Positions 16,227 through 25,075 of a stretch of DNA of 44,016 nt are shown here, in pieces (the stretch's first letter is position 1; every line of letters begins with the position of its first letter). The stretch lies in NCBI GenBank assembly GCA_021324455.1, contig JAJPJA010000008.1, positions 1 through 44,016 on the forward strand. The letters are read 5' to 3'. A model generated the notes under the pieces. That model was given only the letters and a program-made list of their open reading frames with translations. It was not told the DNA's origin and searched no databases. This DNA comes from Pseudomonadota bacterium. Its GTDB lineage: Bacteria; Desulfobacterota; Binatia; Binatales; Binataceae. A program made the translations under genes and the position numbers.

Positions 16227-17296
16227 AGAGTGAAACGGTGTCATTGTCGATTTCGGATTCGATGATATTCGTCAATGTCCGATCGCAGTCGGCCGGATTG
16301 ACCGGTGTGCAAAGATACATCTGCGAGCTGTGCGGGCGTATGCGGGGGAAAATCCGCGCCGTTTTTCCGCAGCATCCCCTGCGCGGGTTCAAAGGCCACG
16401 CCTGGGAGCAGCTCGTGCTGCCCGGCCTGACTCGGGGACATCTGCTATGGAGCCCGGCAAATACGGGGCCGATTGCGACTGGTTACCAGGTGCTGACCGT
16501 TCATGACGCGGCGTCGCTCGATCATCCGGAGTGGTTCGATACCCGTTTTTCAACGTGGTACCGCTCCATCACGCCGCTGCTTGCGCGGCGCGTCAGCCGT
16601 TTAATCACGGTATCGCAATTCTCGAAAAGGCGATTGCTGGAATTGACGGGAATAGCGGAATCCCGAATTGCCGTGATTCCCAACGGAGTGGATGAGAGAT
16701 TCTATCCGCGCTCCGGCGATGAAATTCGAAATATGCGCCGAAAAACAGGTACGCTTCCCGAGAATTACCTGTTGAGCGTCTGCTCACTGGAACCGCGCAA
16801 AAATTTGCCCCGTCTGCTCCGGGCGTGGGACCTCAGCGCGCAGCGTCTCCCCGACGACGTATGGCTGGTCATAGCCGGCGCCGAAGGGAAAGACAATATA
16901 TTCCGAGCAACCAGACTGGAGCGGATTCCACGCCGGGTTGTCTTTGCGGGCTTCGTTGCCGACAGAGATCTGCCCGCCTTGTACAGCGGAGCGATCGCGC
17001 TGCTATATCCGTCGATTTACGAAGGATTTGGTCTCCCCGCGCTCGAGGCGATGGCCGCCGGAACCGTACCCATCGTGTCGAACACCACCGCTCTCCCCGA
17101 GGTTGTGGGAGAAGCGGGTCTGCAGGTCGATCCGGTCAGTATCGAGGAACTCGCCGACGCCATCGTCCGGATCGTGGAGGATGGCGAGCTGCGCGCCAGG
17201 CTTGCCCGGCGCGGGATCGAGCGTGCCCGCAGGTTTACATGGGATCGCGCCGCGGAAGCGACCTTGCGGGTCCTGACTGAAGCCGCGGCCGACTGA
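16223..17296 (+). CDS. GT4 glycosyltransferase
   Basis: A 357-residue GT4 enzyme. GVQRYICELCGRM near the N-terminus is the acceptor-domain glycine loop. The donor domain has LLSVCSLEPRKNLPRLLRAW and SIYEGFGLPALEAMAAGTVP with the E-x7-E pair. GTG 16223 overlaps the preceding stop by four bases, so it is translationally coupled to the GT9 gene and the two may add consecutive sugars. It is similar in layout to the GT4 at 13893; VNVRSQSAGLTGVQRY and RIGIDARMLG are equivalent N-termini. The donor is not predictable. Confidence 0.87.
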   Translation: MKSETVSLSISDSMIFVNVRSQSAGLTGVQRYICELCGRMRGKIRAVFPQHPLRGFKGHAWEQLVLPGLTRGHLLWSPANTGPIATGYQVLTVHDAASLDHPEWFDTRFSTWYRSITPLLARRVSRLITVSQFSKRRLLELTGIAESRIAVIPNGVDERFYPRSGDEIRNMRRKTGTLPENYLLSVCSLEPRKNLPRLLRAWDLSAQRLPDDVWLVIAGAEGKDNIFRATRLERIPRRVVFAGFVADRDLPALYSGAIALLYPSIYEGFGLPALEAMAAGTVPIVSNTTALPEVVGEAGLQVDPVSIEELADAIVRIVEDGELRARLARRGIERARRFTWDRAAEATLRVLTEAAAD

Positions 17297-17354
17297 GCAT
17301 CTCCCGTAATCGATTTCAACCCCGAGCCATCGGTTCGGTCATCATCCGATACAA

Positions 17355-18548
17355 ATGCGATTATTCACTTTCCGAGCAGCCTCCGGGCGCCCGCACACGA
17401 TTCCCGGCCGCGGGCGGCGCGGTCTGCGGTACATAGACAAGTACGCGGGCGCGCCGCTGGTATTCGCTCTCGGGATGCTGCGCAGACGCGGATCGCTGCC
17501 CTCCAGGCTGAGGCGCATCGGACTGCTCAATACGGCCGCGATCGGCGATACACTGCTCATGGCCGGACCGCTGGCCGATTTACGCGAGCGGTATCCGTTT
17601 GGTGAATTCGTAGTGCTGGCGGGACCAAGCAACTACGAAGCCGCAAAGCTGCTGGACCCGGAGGTCAGAGTAGTAAATCTGCCGGTACTCGATCCTTTGT
17701 CGTCGGTGCGTTTGCTCCGCGGGCTGCGTCTTGACCTGCTGCTTGACTTCGGCGCATGGGCCAGGCTCAACGCATTGTTGAGCGCGCTGTCGCGGGCCAA
17801 ATTCACCGTCGGCTTCCGGACCCGGGGCCAGTATCGCCATTATGCTTATGACGCCGCGGTCGAGCATTCGGACGAGCTGCACGAACTGGAGAACTACAGG
17901 AGATTGACGGCGGTTGTGAATGTCGCGCCTGAGCATCAGCCGCGCATACGCGGACAGCTGCCGTCTAATGGCGGGCTTGCGCGGAGCTATCTGGTTTTTC
18001 ATTTGTGGCCAGGCGGAACCGCGAGCCGTTACAAACAATGGCCGCTCGAGCGATGGATAAAGCTGGCCGAGCACTTCATCCGCGCCGGCTTCACAATTGT
18101 GTTTACCGGAAGTCCGCCGCAGCAATCGGCCAATGACGCGGTGATCGCGGCGCTGAACCCCGAGCTTCGCGGACTTGCCTTGAATCAGGCCGGACTCAGT
18201 CTGGCCGGGACTTGCGCGTTGATCAGCGGCGCGTCGCTGGTGGTGTCGGTCGACACGGGCGCGATGCATCTGGCGGCGGCACTTGAGGCTCCGACACTGG
18301 CGCTGATGGGTCCGGCGTGCCGGCGGCGTTGGGGCCCGGTCAGCGACAGCGCCCGGGTACTGGAATCGCCGCTTGACGGATGCTGCTACCTCAATCTGGG
18401 GTTCGAGGTTCCCCGGCGGCCGCCAAAGTGCATGGAAGCCATCGCATTCGAGACCGTGCGCGCCAGATGCGAGGAGATCCTCGCAGCCGGGGCCGCTGGT
18501 CAACCGGCAAAAGTCTCCCGCGGCCCTTCCGCCGCCGCTGCCAGATAA
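17355..18548 (+). CDS. GT9 (heptosyltransferase-family) glycosyltransferase 2
   Basis: A 397-residue GT9 protein. The N-terminal motif RRIGLLNTAAIGDTLLMAGP begins at about residue 53, and the donor site is VVSVDTGAMHLAAALEAPTL. A middle segment YKQWPLERWIKLAEHFI is the usual GT9 inter-domain stretch. ATG 17355 follows a 58-base gap. With the GT9 at 15042 it makes two heptosyltransferase-like enzymes in one polysaccharide locus. The C-terminal 20 residues (Pro/Ala-rich) look unstructured. Confidence 0.85.
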   Translation: MRLFTFRAASGRPHTIPGRGRRGLRYIDKYAGAPLVFALGMLRRRGSLPSRLRRIGLLNTAAIGDTLLMAGPLADLRERYPFGEFVVLAGPSNYEAAKLLDPEVRVVNLPVLDPLSSVRLLRGLRLDLLLDFGAWARLNALLSALSRAKFTVGFRTRGQYRHYAYDAAVEHSDELHELENYRRLTAVVNVAPEHQPRIRGQLPSNGGLARSYLVFHLWPGGTASRYKQWPLERWIKLAEHFIRAGFTIVFTGSPPQQSANDAVIAALNPELRGLALNQAGLSLAGTCALISGASLVVSVDTGAMHLAAALEAPTLALMGPACRRRWGPVSDSARVLESPLDGCCYLNLGFEVPRRPPKCMEAIAFETVRARCEEILAAGAAGQPAKVSRGPSAAAAR

Positions 18549-18696
18549 GAGTCCGCCTGGCAATACGCTTTCAGCACCTGCCCTGCCAGGTCTACCAAAT
18601 ATACTATCCGGCTCCATCGGGTCCGGGCGCTCGCGCGCGGCCCCGCAGCATTTTTCAACTTTTTACCTACAGCGTTGCTGCCGGTGTGAACAAACC

Positions 18697-20118
18697 ATGG
18701 TGAGTAATCCGCAGAAGAACGATTTGGCGCGCAGCCTCGATTCCGCGTCCATTGTGCTGGCATTCGCGTGTGCAAGCGGGATCGCCACCCTTATGAGCAG
18801 AATCGGATGGTTCCAATGGCCGGCGACCAGGTACACTCTTGATGGATGGCCGCCTGACTATGTCATTCTGCTCGTGGCGGGTCTGGTGCTGTGGGCGGTG
18901 ATAAGCTCGCTGACAAGTGTATATCGGCTCGATCGCGTCGAGAGTTCGCGTCAGGCTTACTGGCGGCTGGCGCGCGCTCTGATGTCGTGGATATTTGCGA
19001 CCGCGGCGGCGATATTCTTTTTCAAACTCCAGACCGTGAGCCGGCAGTTCAATTTGAGTTTCTTCGCCCTTTCCAGCGCACTGATAATGTGCCGCGCTTT
19101 GGCGGAACGCGATCTGCCGGGGCGCCGCCTCCGCGGCGGTTTGAGTTCGCGCAGCGCGGTGATCGTCGGACCGCCAATGGAATCGGAATGGCTTCTCGGT
19201 GTACTGTCGGGCCGGCGCGAATGGTACGGGTCGGTCTCGCTGGCCGATCTCGACAAGGTGCAGTGCGCGCTGGAGGGACAGCCGTGCGACGCTTTCGGCC
19301 AGGCCGCGGGGGATTTGGCCGAAGTATTCCTCCTCCCGGGCATCACGGATCAGGAACTGATGGAAGAGTGGGCGGTGCGCCTGGTGAAGCAGGGCAGAAT
19401 AGTTCACGTTGTGCCCGCACTGATAGACGCGCAGTTATTCAGGCGCAATCTGGGCGATATCGCGGGCGTTCCGGCGATCACTTTTGAGACCACCAATCCC
19501 CAGGGCCTCGAAAGGGTCGCCAAACGCGTGATCGATATCGCGGTGTCTTCAATCCTGCTGCTGCTGCTCTCTCCGGTCATGGCCGTTATAGCGTTGCTGG
19601 TGAAGCTCACTTCGCCCGGACCGATGATTTTCAGCCAGGAGCGGCTGGGAAAAAACGGCCATCTGTTCAGGATTTTCAAATTTCGCACGATGAGAGCGGA
19701 CGCAGAAAAACTGCTGCAGACCAACCCCGAACTGTATAGCTTATACGAGCAGAATAATTTCAAGCTCCCCGACGGCGCCGATTACAGAATAACCCGGCTG
19801 GGAAAATTTCTGCGCGCTTCCAGTCTGGACGAACTGCCGCAGTTGGTGAATGTCCTTCGCGGAGAAATGAGCCTCGTCGGACCGCGGCCGATCGTGCCGG
19901 CCGAGATCCGGAAATACGGCGAGTATGCTTCCCTGTTTCTTTCGCTGAAACCCGGCATTACCGGCAATTGGCAGGTAAACGGCCGCAGCAGGATCACTGA
20001 GTATTCTGAGCGCGTAAAACTCGATATTGAGTATGCGCGCGACCAATCCGCAGGCAAGGACCTGCAGATTCTGATCCGAACGGTGGGCGCCGTGGCCCGT
20101 ATGGACGGAGCCTACTGA
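18697..20118 (+). CDS. Polyprenyl-phosphate glycosyl-1-phosphate transferase (WbaP/EpsE-like initiating enzyme)
   Basis: A 473-residue PHPT-type initiator that loads the first sugar-1-phosphate on undecaprenyl phosphate. The N-terminal half has about four membrane segments and a Rossmann-like middle. The bacterial sugar transferase domain begins at about residue 277 with [18 protein letters not shown]. Conserved features are [50 protein letters not shown], the PRP motif and [18 protein letters not shown] 18697 is chosen; the open frame extends 108 codons upstream but that part overlaps the GT9 gene and is Pro/Arg-rich. Sugar preference (hexose or N-acetylhexosamine) cannot be set from motifs alone. 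Confidence 0.9.
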   Translation: MVSNPQKNDLARSLDSASIVLAFACASGIATLMSRIGWFQWPATRYTLDGWPPDYVILLVAGLVLWAVISSLTSVYRLDRVESSRQAYWRLARALMSWIFATAAAIFFFKLQTVSRQFNLSFFALSSALIMCRALAERDLPGRRLRGGLSSRSAVIVGPPMESEWLLGVLSGRREWYGSVSLADLDKVQCALEGQPCDAFGQAAGDLAEVFLLPGITDQELMEEWAVRLVKQGRIVHVVPALIDAQLFRRNLGDIAGVPAITFETTNPQGLERVAKRVIDIAVSSILLLLLSPVMAVIALLVKLTSPGPMIFSQERLGKNGHLFRIFKFRTMRADAEKLLQTNPELYSLYEQNNFKLPDGADYRITRLGKFLRASSLDELPQLVNVLRGEMSLVGPRPIVPAEIRKYGEYASLFLSLKPGITGNWQVNGRSRITEYSERVKLDIEYARDQSAGKDLQILIRTVGAVARMDGAY

Positions 20119-20319
20119 GAGAGTGCTCAGCGAGCGTTCCGGTATTCCCGTTCGAATGGAGGTTGCCGGTTTGATCCAAGCGTCCGAGCCGGAGCGGTAA
20201 TAGCCCGGACACAGTCTCGGTCGATTGCGATGAGTCACAGGGGGACCGCGGCCGCCGGCGGGCTTTTCACAGCGGCAACGGCGCTTCGCCGATATCCTCA
20301 GAAAAAGCGATCCTTGAAT

Positions 20320-20339
20320 GGATCCTTGCCGAAGGATCC
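20320..20339 (+). promoter_or_regulatory. Perfect palindrome ahead of HTH gene B
   Basis: GGATCCTT-GCCG-AAGGATCC has 8-bp arms and a 4-base loop. A third GATCCTT lies just upstream at 20309-20315. It ends 14 bases before the ATG at 20354. No T-run follows, so it is not a terminator. It could be an operator or an RNA hairpin that controls translation of the HTH gene. Confidence 0.4.
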
Positions 20340-20353
20340 CGCACTCTTCACAC

Positions 20354-20575
20354 ATGCCGGAAGCCGACGAGAACCGAGTACTGACGGTCAAGGAAGTAAG
20401 TGAATATCTGCGCTGTCACACCAGTACAGTTTACCGGTTCGTGGCCAAAGGCGAGATACCCTACTTCAAGATCGGCAGCGACATCCGCTTTCAACTGTCC
20501 GCAATCAACGAATGGATCAAGAAACGAAGCCGGGCGCCGGCGCTCAGCCGGTCCAGAAGTGTGAGGAAGCGCTGA
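20354..20575 (+). CDS. Excisionase-family HTH DNA-binding protein (copy B)
   Basis: A 73-residue protein that is almost entirely one HTH_17 domain: LTVKEVSEYLRCHTSTVYRF, then VAKGEIPYFKIGSDIRF and INEWIKKR. It is closely similar to copy C at 35422; both have YL-x-CH, YR, GEIP-x-F, RF and WI at matching positions. ATG 20354 is preferred. The alternative ATG 20318 would place the palindrome at 20320-20339 inside the coding part. Its setting between the initiating transferase and the polymerase, with no recombinase nearby, suggests local gene control rather than excision. The C-terminal dozen residues are basic (RSRSVRKR). Confidence 0.8.
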   Translation: MPEADENRVLTVKEVSEYLRCHTSTVYRFVAKGEIPYFKIGSDIRFQLSAINEWIKKRSRAPALSRSRSVRKR

Positions 20576-20661
20576 GCGCGGATCGCGATTTGCGCTTTGG
20601 CGGCTGCAGTTGTTTATCGGGCTACCCCAATTTCGGCACGATGCGGCGATGAGCTGAAAAA

Positions 20662-22119
20662 GTGGACGTACCGATCAGCGGCATAATTCTCGCCCCCTTT
20701 TCTCTTGCGTTCTTCGTGTTCGCCCCTTCGCGTCTGAGCGAGCTGGCTGTGTTCATCACCATCTTCCAGGCGGCCTCGATCATCAATCTCGGAAGCTTTG
20801 GTCTAACGCCGTATTTTTTCGTTGTGATGCTGATTGCGCTGCGTCTTGTTCCGAAATGGTGGAGCGGGCAGGTTTGCTTTGACAGAAACGACCCGGCGCT
20901 TTTGCATATGCGGACGATGGCCCTGTTCGTGGGATGGGCTGTGATGTCCGCCTTTGTGCTGCCGGTGCTTTTCGCGGGTACGCCGGTCGACGATCCGCGA
21001 ATGGGAGTGGATCGCAGCTTTTTCAACCAGATGCCGCTGCATTGGAGCTTCAGCAACGCCGGTCAAGCGGCGTACATGGCGTTGAACTTCATAATGGTTC
21101 TGGAGATGCTGCAGATGAGCCGGCGGCCCGGTTACACGGATCGGCTGCAGCGGGTGTTTTCATGGTCCGGTCTGTGCGTAGTGGCGATCGGGGCGTATCA
21201 GGTGCTGGGCGGACGGGTAGGGCTCAAGTTTCCGTCGTGGCTGTTCAACAGCAATGTCGGCTGGGGCCAGGCTTACAACCAGGCATTCAACGGAATTCTC
21301 AGACTGTCGGCCAGTTTCGTCGAACCGTCGGAGGCGGCGGGGTTTCTGTCGGCCTGGGCTCTGTTCGAGCTGACGCTGGTTATCAGAGGCACCAAAAACA
21401 ACGGCTGGCACTGGCTGTGCGTGGTCGCGGGTACCATCGCCCTGGCGGAAACCGCGTCAACCACCGGCTATATTACGGTCGCGGTAATGTGGACCGTGAT
21501 ATTCCTGATGATAGTCAAAGGAGCATTAACCCGGGGCCGCGTGAACGTCAGAGCGCTTCTGGCGATAATGATAATGCTGAGCGGTGCGGCCGCGGCTCTG
21601 CTGACCATGCCCAGTGCGGCCCAGATCCTCACCGGTGTGCTGTTAGGAAAGTCACATTCGGCATCGGCGGCGCACCGGACGGCGACTTTGGGCCGCGCAA
21701 TTGACGTGTTTTATAACACGCTGACGCTGGGCGCGGGCCTCGGATCGAATCGCGCTATGAGCCTGTTCTTCTATGTATTGAGCAATCTGGGATTGCCCGG
21801 CATTATCCTGCTATCCATTCTGCTTTATCAACTATGGACTCAGTATTCGTATTGCCGGAACCGATTCAAGCCTACGCTGGTTATGGCCGCGGGCGTCGCG
21901 TTTGCCGCAAACCTGCTGACGCTTCTGTTCGCCGGCGCCGAGGTCAGCGTCCCGCGGTTGTGGATACTGTGGGGAATGCTGCTTGCGGGCACCCGCGGCG
22001 CCTGGCTGGCGGAGCATCCCGGCGAGACTGAATGGCCGGCCGGAACGGAGCGTGCCGTGTCTGCGGTGCGGCGCGGCGCATATGGCAGGCGGCGCTACCA
22101 GGCGGCCGGCGGCTTCTGA
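20662..22119 (+). CDS. Wzy/O-antigen-ligase-like membrane polymerase
   Basis: A 485-residue polytopic inner-membrane protein with about 11 or 12 hydrophobic segments and one larger periplasmic-type loop (about 280-360). The TASTTGYITVAVMW segment and the late GLGSNRAMSLFFYVLSNLG are typical of Wzy/WaaL-type enzymes. It is probably the repeat-unit polymerase of the locus, since no other Wzy candidate occurs. GTG 20662 is used, with a weak purine-rich stretch upstream. The C-terminal 35 residues are polar and Arg/Gly-rich. Confidence 0.75.
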   Translation: MDVPISGIILAPFSLAFFVFAPSRLSELAVFITIFQAASIINLGSFGLTPYFFVVMLIALRLVPKWWSGQVCFDRNDPALLHMRTMALFVGWAVMSAFVLPVLFAGTPVDDPRMGVDRSFFNQMPLHWSFSNAGQAAYMALNFIMVLEMLQMSRRPGYTDRLQRVFSWSGLCVVAIGAYQVLGGRVGLKFPSWLFNSNVGWGQAYNQAFNGILRLSASFVEPSEAAGFLSAWALFELTLVIRGTKNNGWHWLCVVAGTIALAETASTTGYITVAVMWTVIFLMIVKGALTRGRVNVRALLAIMIMLSGAAAALLTMPSAAQILTGVLLGKSHSASAAHRTATLGRAIDVFYNTLTLGAGLGSNRAMSLFFYVLSNLGLPGIILLSILLYQLWTQYSYCRNRFKPTLVMAAGVAFAANLLTLLFAGAEVSVPRLWILWGMLLAGTRGAWLAEHPGETEWPAGTERAVSAVRRGAYGRRRYQAAGGF

Positions 22120-22151
22120 TTCGAATTCCGCAACAAAGAGATGACAGCCGA

Positions 22152-23372
22152 ATGACCGACCGATATCGCATTGGAATTGTTTGCGGCACGCTTTTGCAGG
22201 GCGGCGGCGGCCGCTACGCATATGAACTGTGCCGCGTTCTGGATCAGAGTCGCTTCGAAATCGATCTGCTGGCGATAGCCCCATGGGGGGTGAGACGGCA
22301 TCACTATGCTGAACCGATACGCCGCTGCGGCATCGGGATTCGGCCAATCCTTCCGCTCTTTCACTTCCGCAGCCTGCCGCCGACGCTGCGCCCGGCGGCG
22401 CTTGCGGTGCAGAACATTTATCGCAGGCGGCTGCTTCCGCGTCTGGTGGCGAAATACGATCTGGTCGCGACCCTGAGCCTGGACCATTTCCTCGACGTCG
22501 AATTCATGCTGCCACCGAGCCAAACAGTGGTCGTGCACTTGTTGAACCACCTGCATCAGTATTCGCACAACAGATTCATGGAGTGGCCCTCGCGGCGCCC
22601 GGGGCTGATCATTTGCATGGATCGCGTGCAGGAACAGGAAATGTTTTCCAGCCTCGGCCAAAGAGTGGATTCCACGGTCACCGTTCCGCTTCCCATAGAT
22701 CCGTCGCAGTTCGATCCGATATTGGAGTGGCCGGATCGGAGGCGCCTGGTGATTGGATGCTTCATGCGTCTGGAACGCGATCGCAGCCCCGGGCGCGTAT
22801 TGCGCGCCTTCGCGCACCTGGTAAAGCGCGTTGACGCCGAACTTCATTTTTACGGCCGCGGAGAACCGTCCGAACTGAGTAATGAGGCCAGAACTCTTGG
22901 CATAGGCGATCGGGTCAAATTTCCGGGCCACGCCCAAAACATGCGGCAAACAATATTGGACGACGGCGTCGGGCTGGTGTGGTTAACCGCCTGCAACGAC
23001 GAGGTCGGCTACGCCGGGATCGAGCTCGGATTGATGGCCGTGCCAACGTATTTCCTGAACATAGAATCAAGCGAGCATTCCGCGAGAATACTGGCGCAGA
23101 CCGGCGGGGCGATTCACACCTACAGCGCGGAAGAGGAACTCGCGGCGGCAACGGCTGCCGCGTGGCAATCCGGCGGCTACCTCCGCCAGGCGGGACGAAA
23201 GCTGCGGGTGTTCATGGAAAAGCGGCACAATAGCACGCGCAACGTCCGCAGGATCGAAGCCTTTTATGAACAGTCGATCCGCGACTGGAAAGGGGGAGCG
23301 TATGCGCGGCCGGCGCAGGCTTCGATGCGCGAGGCGCGATGCGAAGCGCGGCGTTTGGAAAGCCTGCGCTGA
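22152..23372 (+). CDS. GT4-like glycosyltransferase
   Basis: A 406-residue GT-B glycosyltransferase. ATG 22152 gives the usual beta-strand start YRIGIVCGTLLQGGGGRYAY with a glycine-rich acceptor loop; AAAGAG lies about ten bases upstream. The donor half has LVIGCFMRLERDRSPGRVLR, HFYGRGEPSEL and a degenerate E-x7-E region (YAGIELGLMAVPTYFL). The C-terminal tail after about residue 375 is Arg-rich and probably disordered. It follows the polymerase by 32 bases. Donor unknown. Confidence 0.78.
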   Translation: MTDRYRIGIVCGTLLQGGGGRYAYELCRVLDQSRFEIDLLAIAPWGVRRHHYAEPIRRCGIGIRPILPLFHFRSLPPTLRPAALAVQNIYRRRLLPRLVAKYDLVATLSLDHFLDVEFMLPPSQTVVVHLLNHLHQYSHNRFMEWPSRRPGLIICMDRVQEQEMFSSLGQRVDSTVTVPLPIDPSQFDPILEWPDRRRLVIGCFMRLERDRSPGRVLRAFAHLVKRVDAELHFYGRGEPSELSNEARTLGIGDRVKFPGHAQNMRQTILDDGVGLVWLTACNDEVGYAGIELGLMAVPTYFLNIESSEHSARILAQTGGAIHTYSAEEELAAATAAAWQSGGYLRQAGRKLRVFMEKRHNSTRNVRRIEAFYEQSIRDWKGGAYARPAQASMREARCEARRLESLR

Positions 23373-23437
23373 ATAACCGGGCTTCCGGTCGAGCCTGGCG
23401 AAGCGGAAACCAACACCGCTTTTACAAAGCGGACCGA

Positions 23438-23743
23438 ATGCTCAGCGATCTCCCCGTTATGCGGTCAGACGAAATCTGCGTGGAAGCGATCAAAGCGGCG
23501 GTGCTCGAAGAACTTGAGCGCATCGGCATGGCGACACTGCGCAGCCGTTTGGAAGCCGCCGCAGCCGATCGGAATCCGGAATGTGACGGCGCGCCCGCCT
23601 TTCCAGCCACGCCCGGCTGGGCCAGAAGGATATCCATCGGCATGGTTGGATTGCCTGCGCTGCATGCGGCGGCGAAGAGCCTCTACGGGTGGGCCGCCGC
23701 AAGCCGTCCAATGACAAAACGCCGCGGCGCGCCGCGCGGCTAG
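23438..23743 (+). CDS. Small hypothetical protein
   Basis: A possible 101-residue protein in the 450-base space between two glycosyltransferase genes. Residues about 9-45 look helical and charged (AIKAAVLEELERIGMATL). A mildly hydrophobic stretch follows at about 67-87, and the tail is basic (MTKRRGAPRG). A weak GCGGA precedes the ATG. I recognise no family. Coding status is uncertain because high-GC DNA often gives open frames of this size, but the amphipathic N-terminal helix is more protein-like than most shadow frames. Confidence 0.35.
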   Translation: MLSDLPVMRSDEICVEAIKAAVLEELERIGMATLRSRLEAAAADRNPECDGAPAFPATPGWARRISIGMVGLPALHAAAKSLYGWAAASRPMTKRRGAPRG

Positions 23744-23822
23744 ACGGACGCCGAATCGACCGCGCCCAAGCGGCCCTGGACCCGGTCTGAGCCCGATTCG
23801 ATCGGCTCAATCGGATAGTACA

Positions 23823-24908
23823 ATGCGCAAAGTTCTGATTGCATACAACAATATCTCGCCGCATGACGCCGTCGGTTACGACGCCATCGAGGAGGCGCGA
23901 CTGCTGCAAGCCGCCGGCTGGGAAGTATGTCTTTGCGCGGATTCGGTCCATCCTGAGCTCCGCAGCCTGACCCGAACCGACGTTCGGGCGGTGGCAGCGG
24001 ATAAAGCGGCGCTCCTGATTTACCATCACGCGGTCTTCTGGGAGCGGGGACTGCATTTGCTCGAATCGGCGAAATGCAAGCGGGTGCTTCGGTATCACAA
24101 CATAACTCCGGCTCATTTCTTCAGCCGCTATTCGGCGGATGCCTATAAGAACAGCTTTCTCGCGCGCGACCAAAACCGGCGTATGGCGGCGATGGGGCTG
24201 GAAAGAGTTATCTGCGACTCCAACTACAACGCGCGCGAATTTGCCGGCTACGGGGTCCGGGAAGACCATCTGAGAGTGGCGGCTCCATTCAACAGGATCG
24301 AGCAGCTGCAGAGAGTTCGGCCGAGTCAGAGGATTGTGGATCAACTGCGCAATGACACAGTCAAGGTGTTGTTCGTCGGACGCGTCTCCCCGAATAAAGG
24401 ACATACGGACATACTTCATACCGCGCAGGCCTATAAGGTACTATTCGGCGATAATGTACATTTCATAATCGCGGGGGGCATGGACAGCGCTCTTGCCGGT
24501 TATTATCGCGATCTCAGGCAACTGGCGGACCGGCTGCGGGTGTCGGACCTGATCGAGTATGTCGGACAGGTGCCGGATGAGGAGTTGGCCGCGTACTTTG
24601 CCGGTTCCGACGTGTTCCTGCTGCTGAGTGAGCACGAGGGCTTCTGCCTTCCGATTCTCGAAGCGCAGGCTTTCGGTTTGCCGCTGCTGGCACGCGATTG
24701 CGCAGCCATCGGTGAAACCGCCGGAGCCAACCAGCTCGTATACGAAAGGGAAATCGGCTTCGAGATACTGGCTGGCGCGATTAAAACGCTTCACGAACGG
24801 AAGGAAATGAGCCTCTACCTGAGCGCGCAGGGCCGGATCAATCTTGAGCGGTTTTCCCGCGACAAGCTTAATCGCGAGTTTTCAGACTGTATCGAGGACC
24901 TGGCCTGA
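23823..24908 (+). CDS. GT4 glycosyltransferase
   Basis: A 361-residue GT4 enzyme. The N-terminus MRKVLIAYNNISPHDAVGYD is followed by an acceptor domain with LRYHNITPAHFFSRY, a segment common in this subgroup. The donor domain shows VLFVGRVSPNKGHTDILHTA and LLLSEHEGFCLPILEAQAFG, the E-x7-E motif. ATG 23823 has a GGAT about eight bases upstream. The next gene follows after a 167-base gap. The acceptor and donor sugars are not predictable from sequence. Confidence 0.86.
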   Translation: MRKVLIAYNNISPHDAVGYDAIEEARLLQAAGWEVCLCADSVHPELRSLTRTDVRAVAADKAALLIYHHAVFWERGLHLLESAKCKRVLRYHNITPAHFFSRYSADAYKNSFLARDQNRRMAAMGLERVICDSNYNAREFAGYGVREDHLRVAAPFNRIEQLQRVRPSQRIVDQLRNDTVKVLFVGRVSPNKGHTDILHTAQAYKVLFGDNVHFIIAGGMDSALAGYYRDLRQLADRLRVSDLIEYVGQVPDEELAAYFAGSDVFLLLSEHEGFCLPILEAQAFGLPLLARDCAAIGETAGANQLVYEREIGFEILAGAIKTLHERKEMSLYLSAQGRINLERFSRDKLNREFSDCIEDLA

Positions 24909-25075
24909 GCAAGCGCCGTCCGTGCGAGCCTGTTTGAGAGCACAGGCGGCGCGGCGGCTCAGAAACGCTGGGCTGAGTGCGGTCGCGGGCGTGGATAAAC
25001 GGCCGACCCGCTGAAAGATCGCGGCGCCCGTAAGGCATTACAAAAGTCTTTGAATGATTTGGCATGGAGGCTTTC

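Noticed and set aside
24688..24701. A -24/-12-like sequence TGGCACG-N3-TTGC
   Set aside because: The spacing is one base short of the sigma-54 consensus and it lies inside a glycosyltransferase gene far from any start codon.
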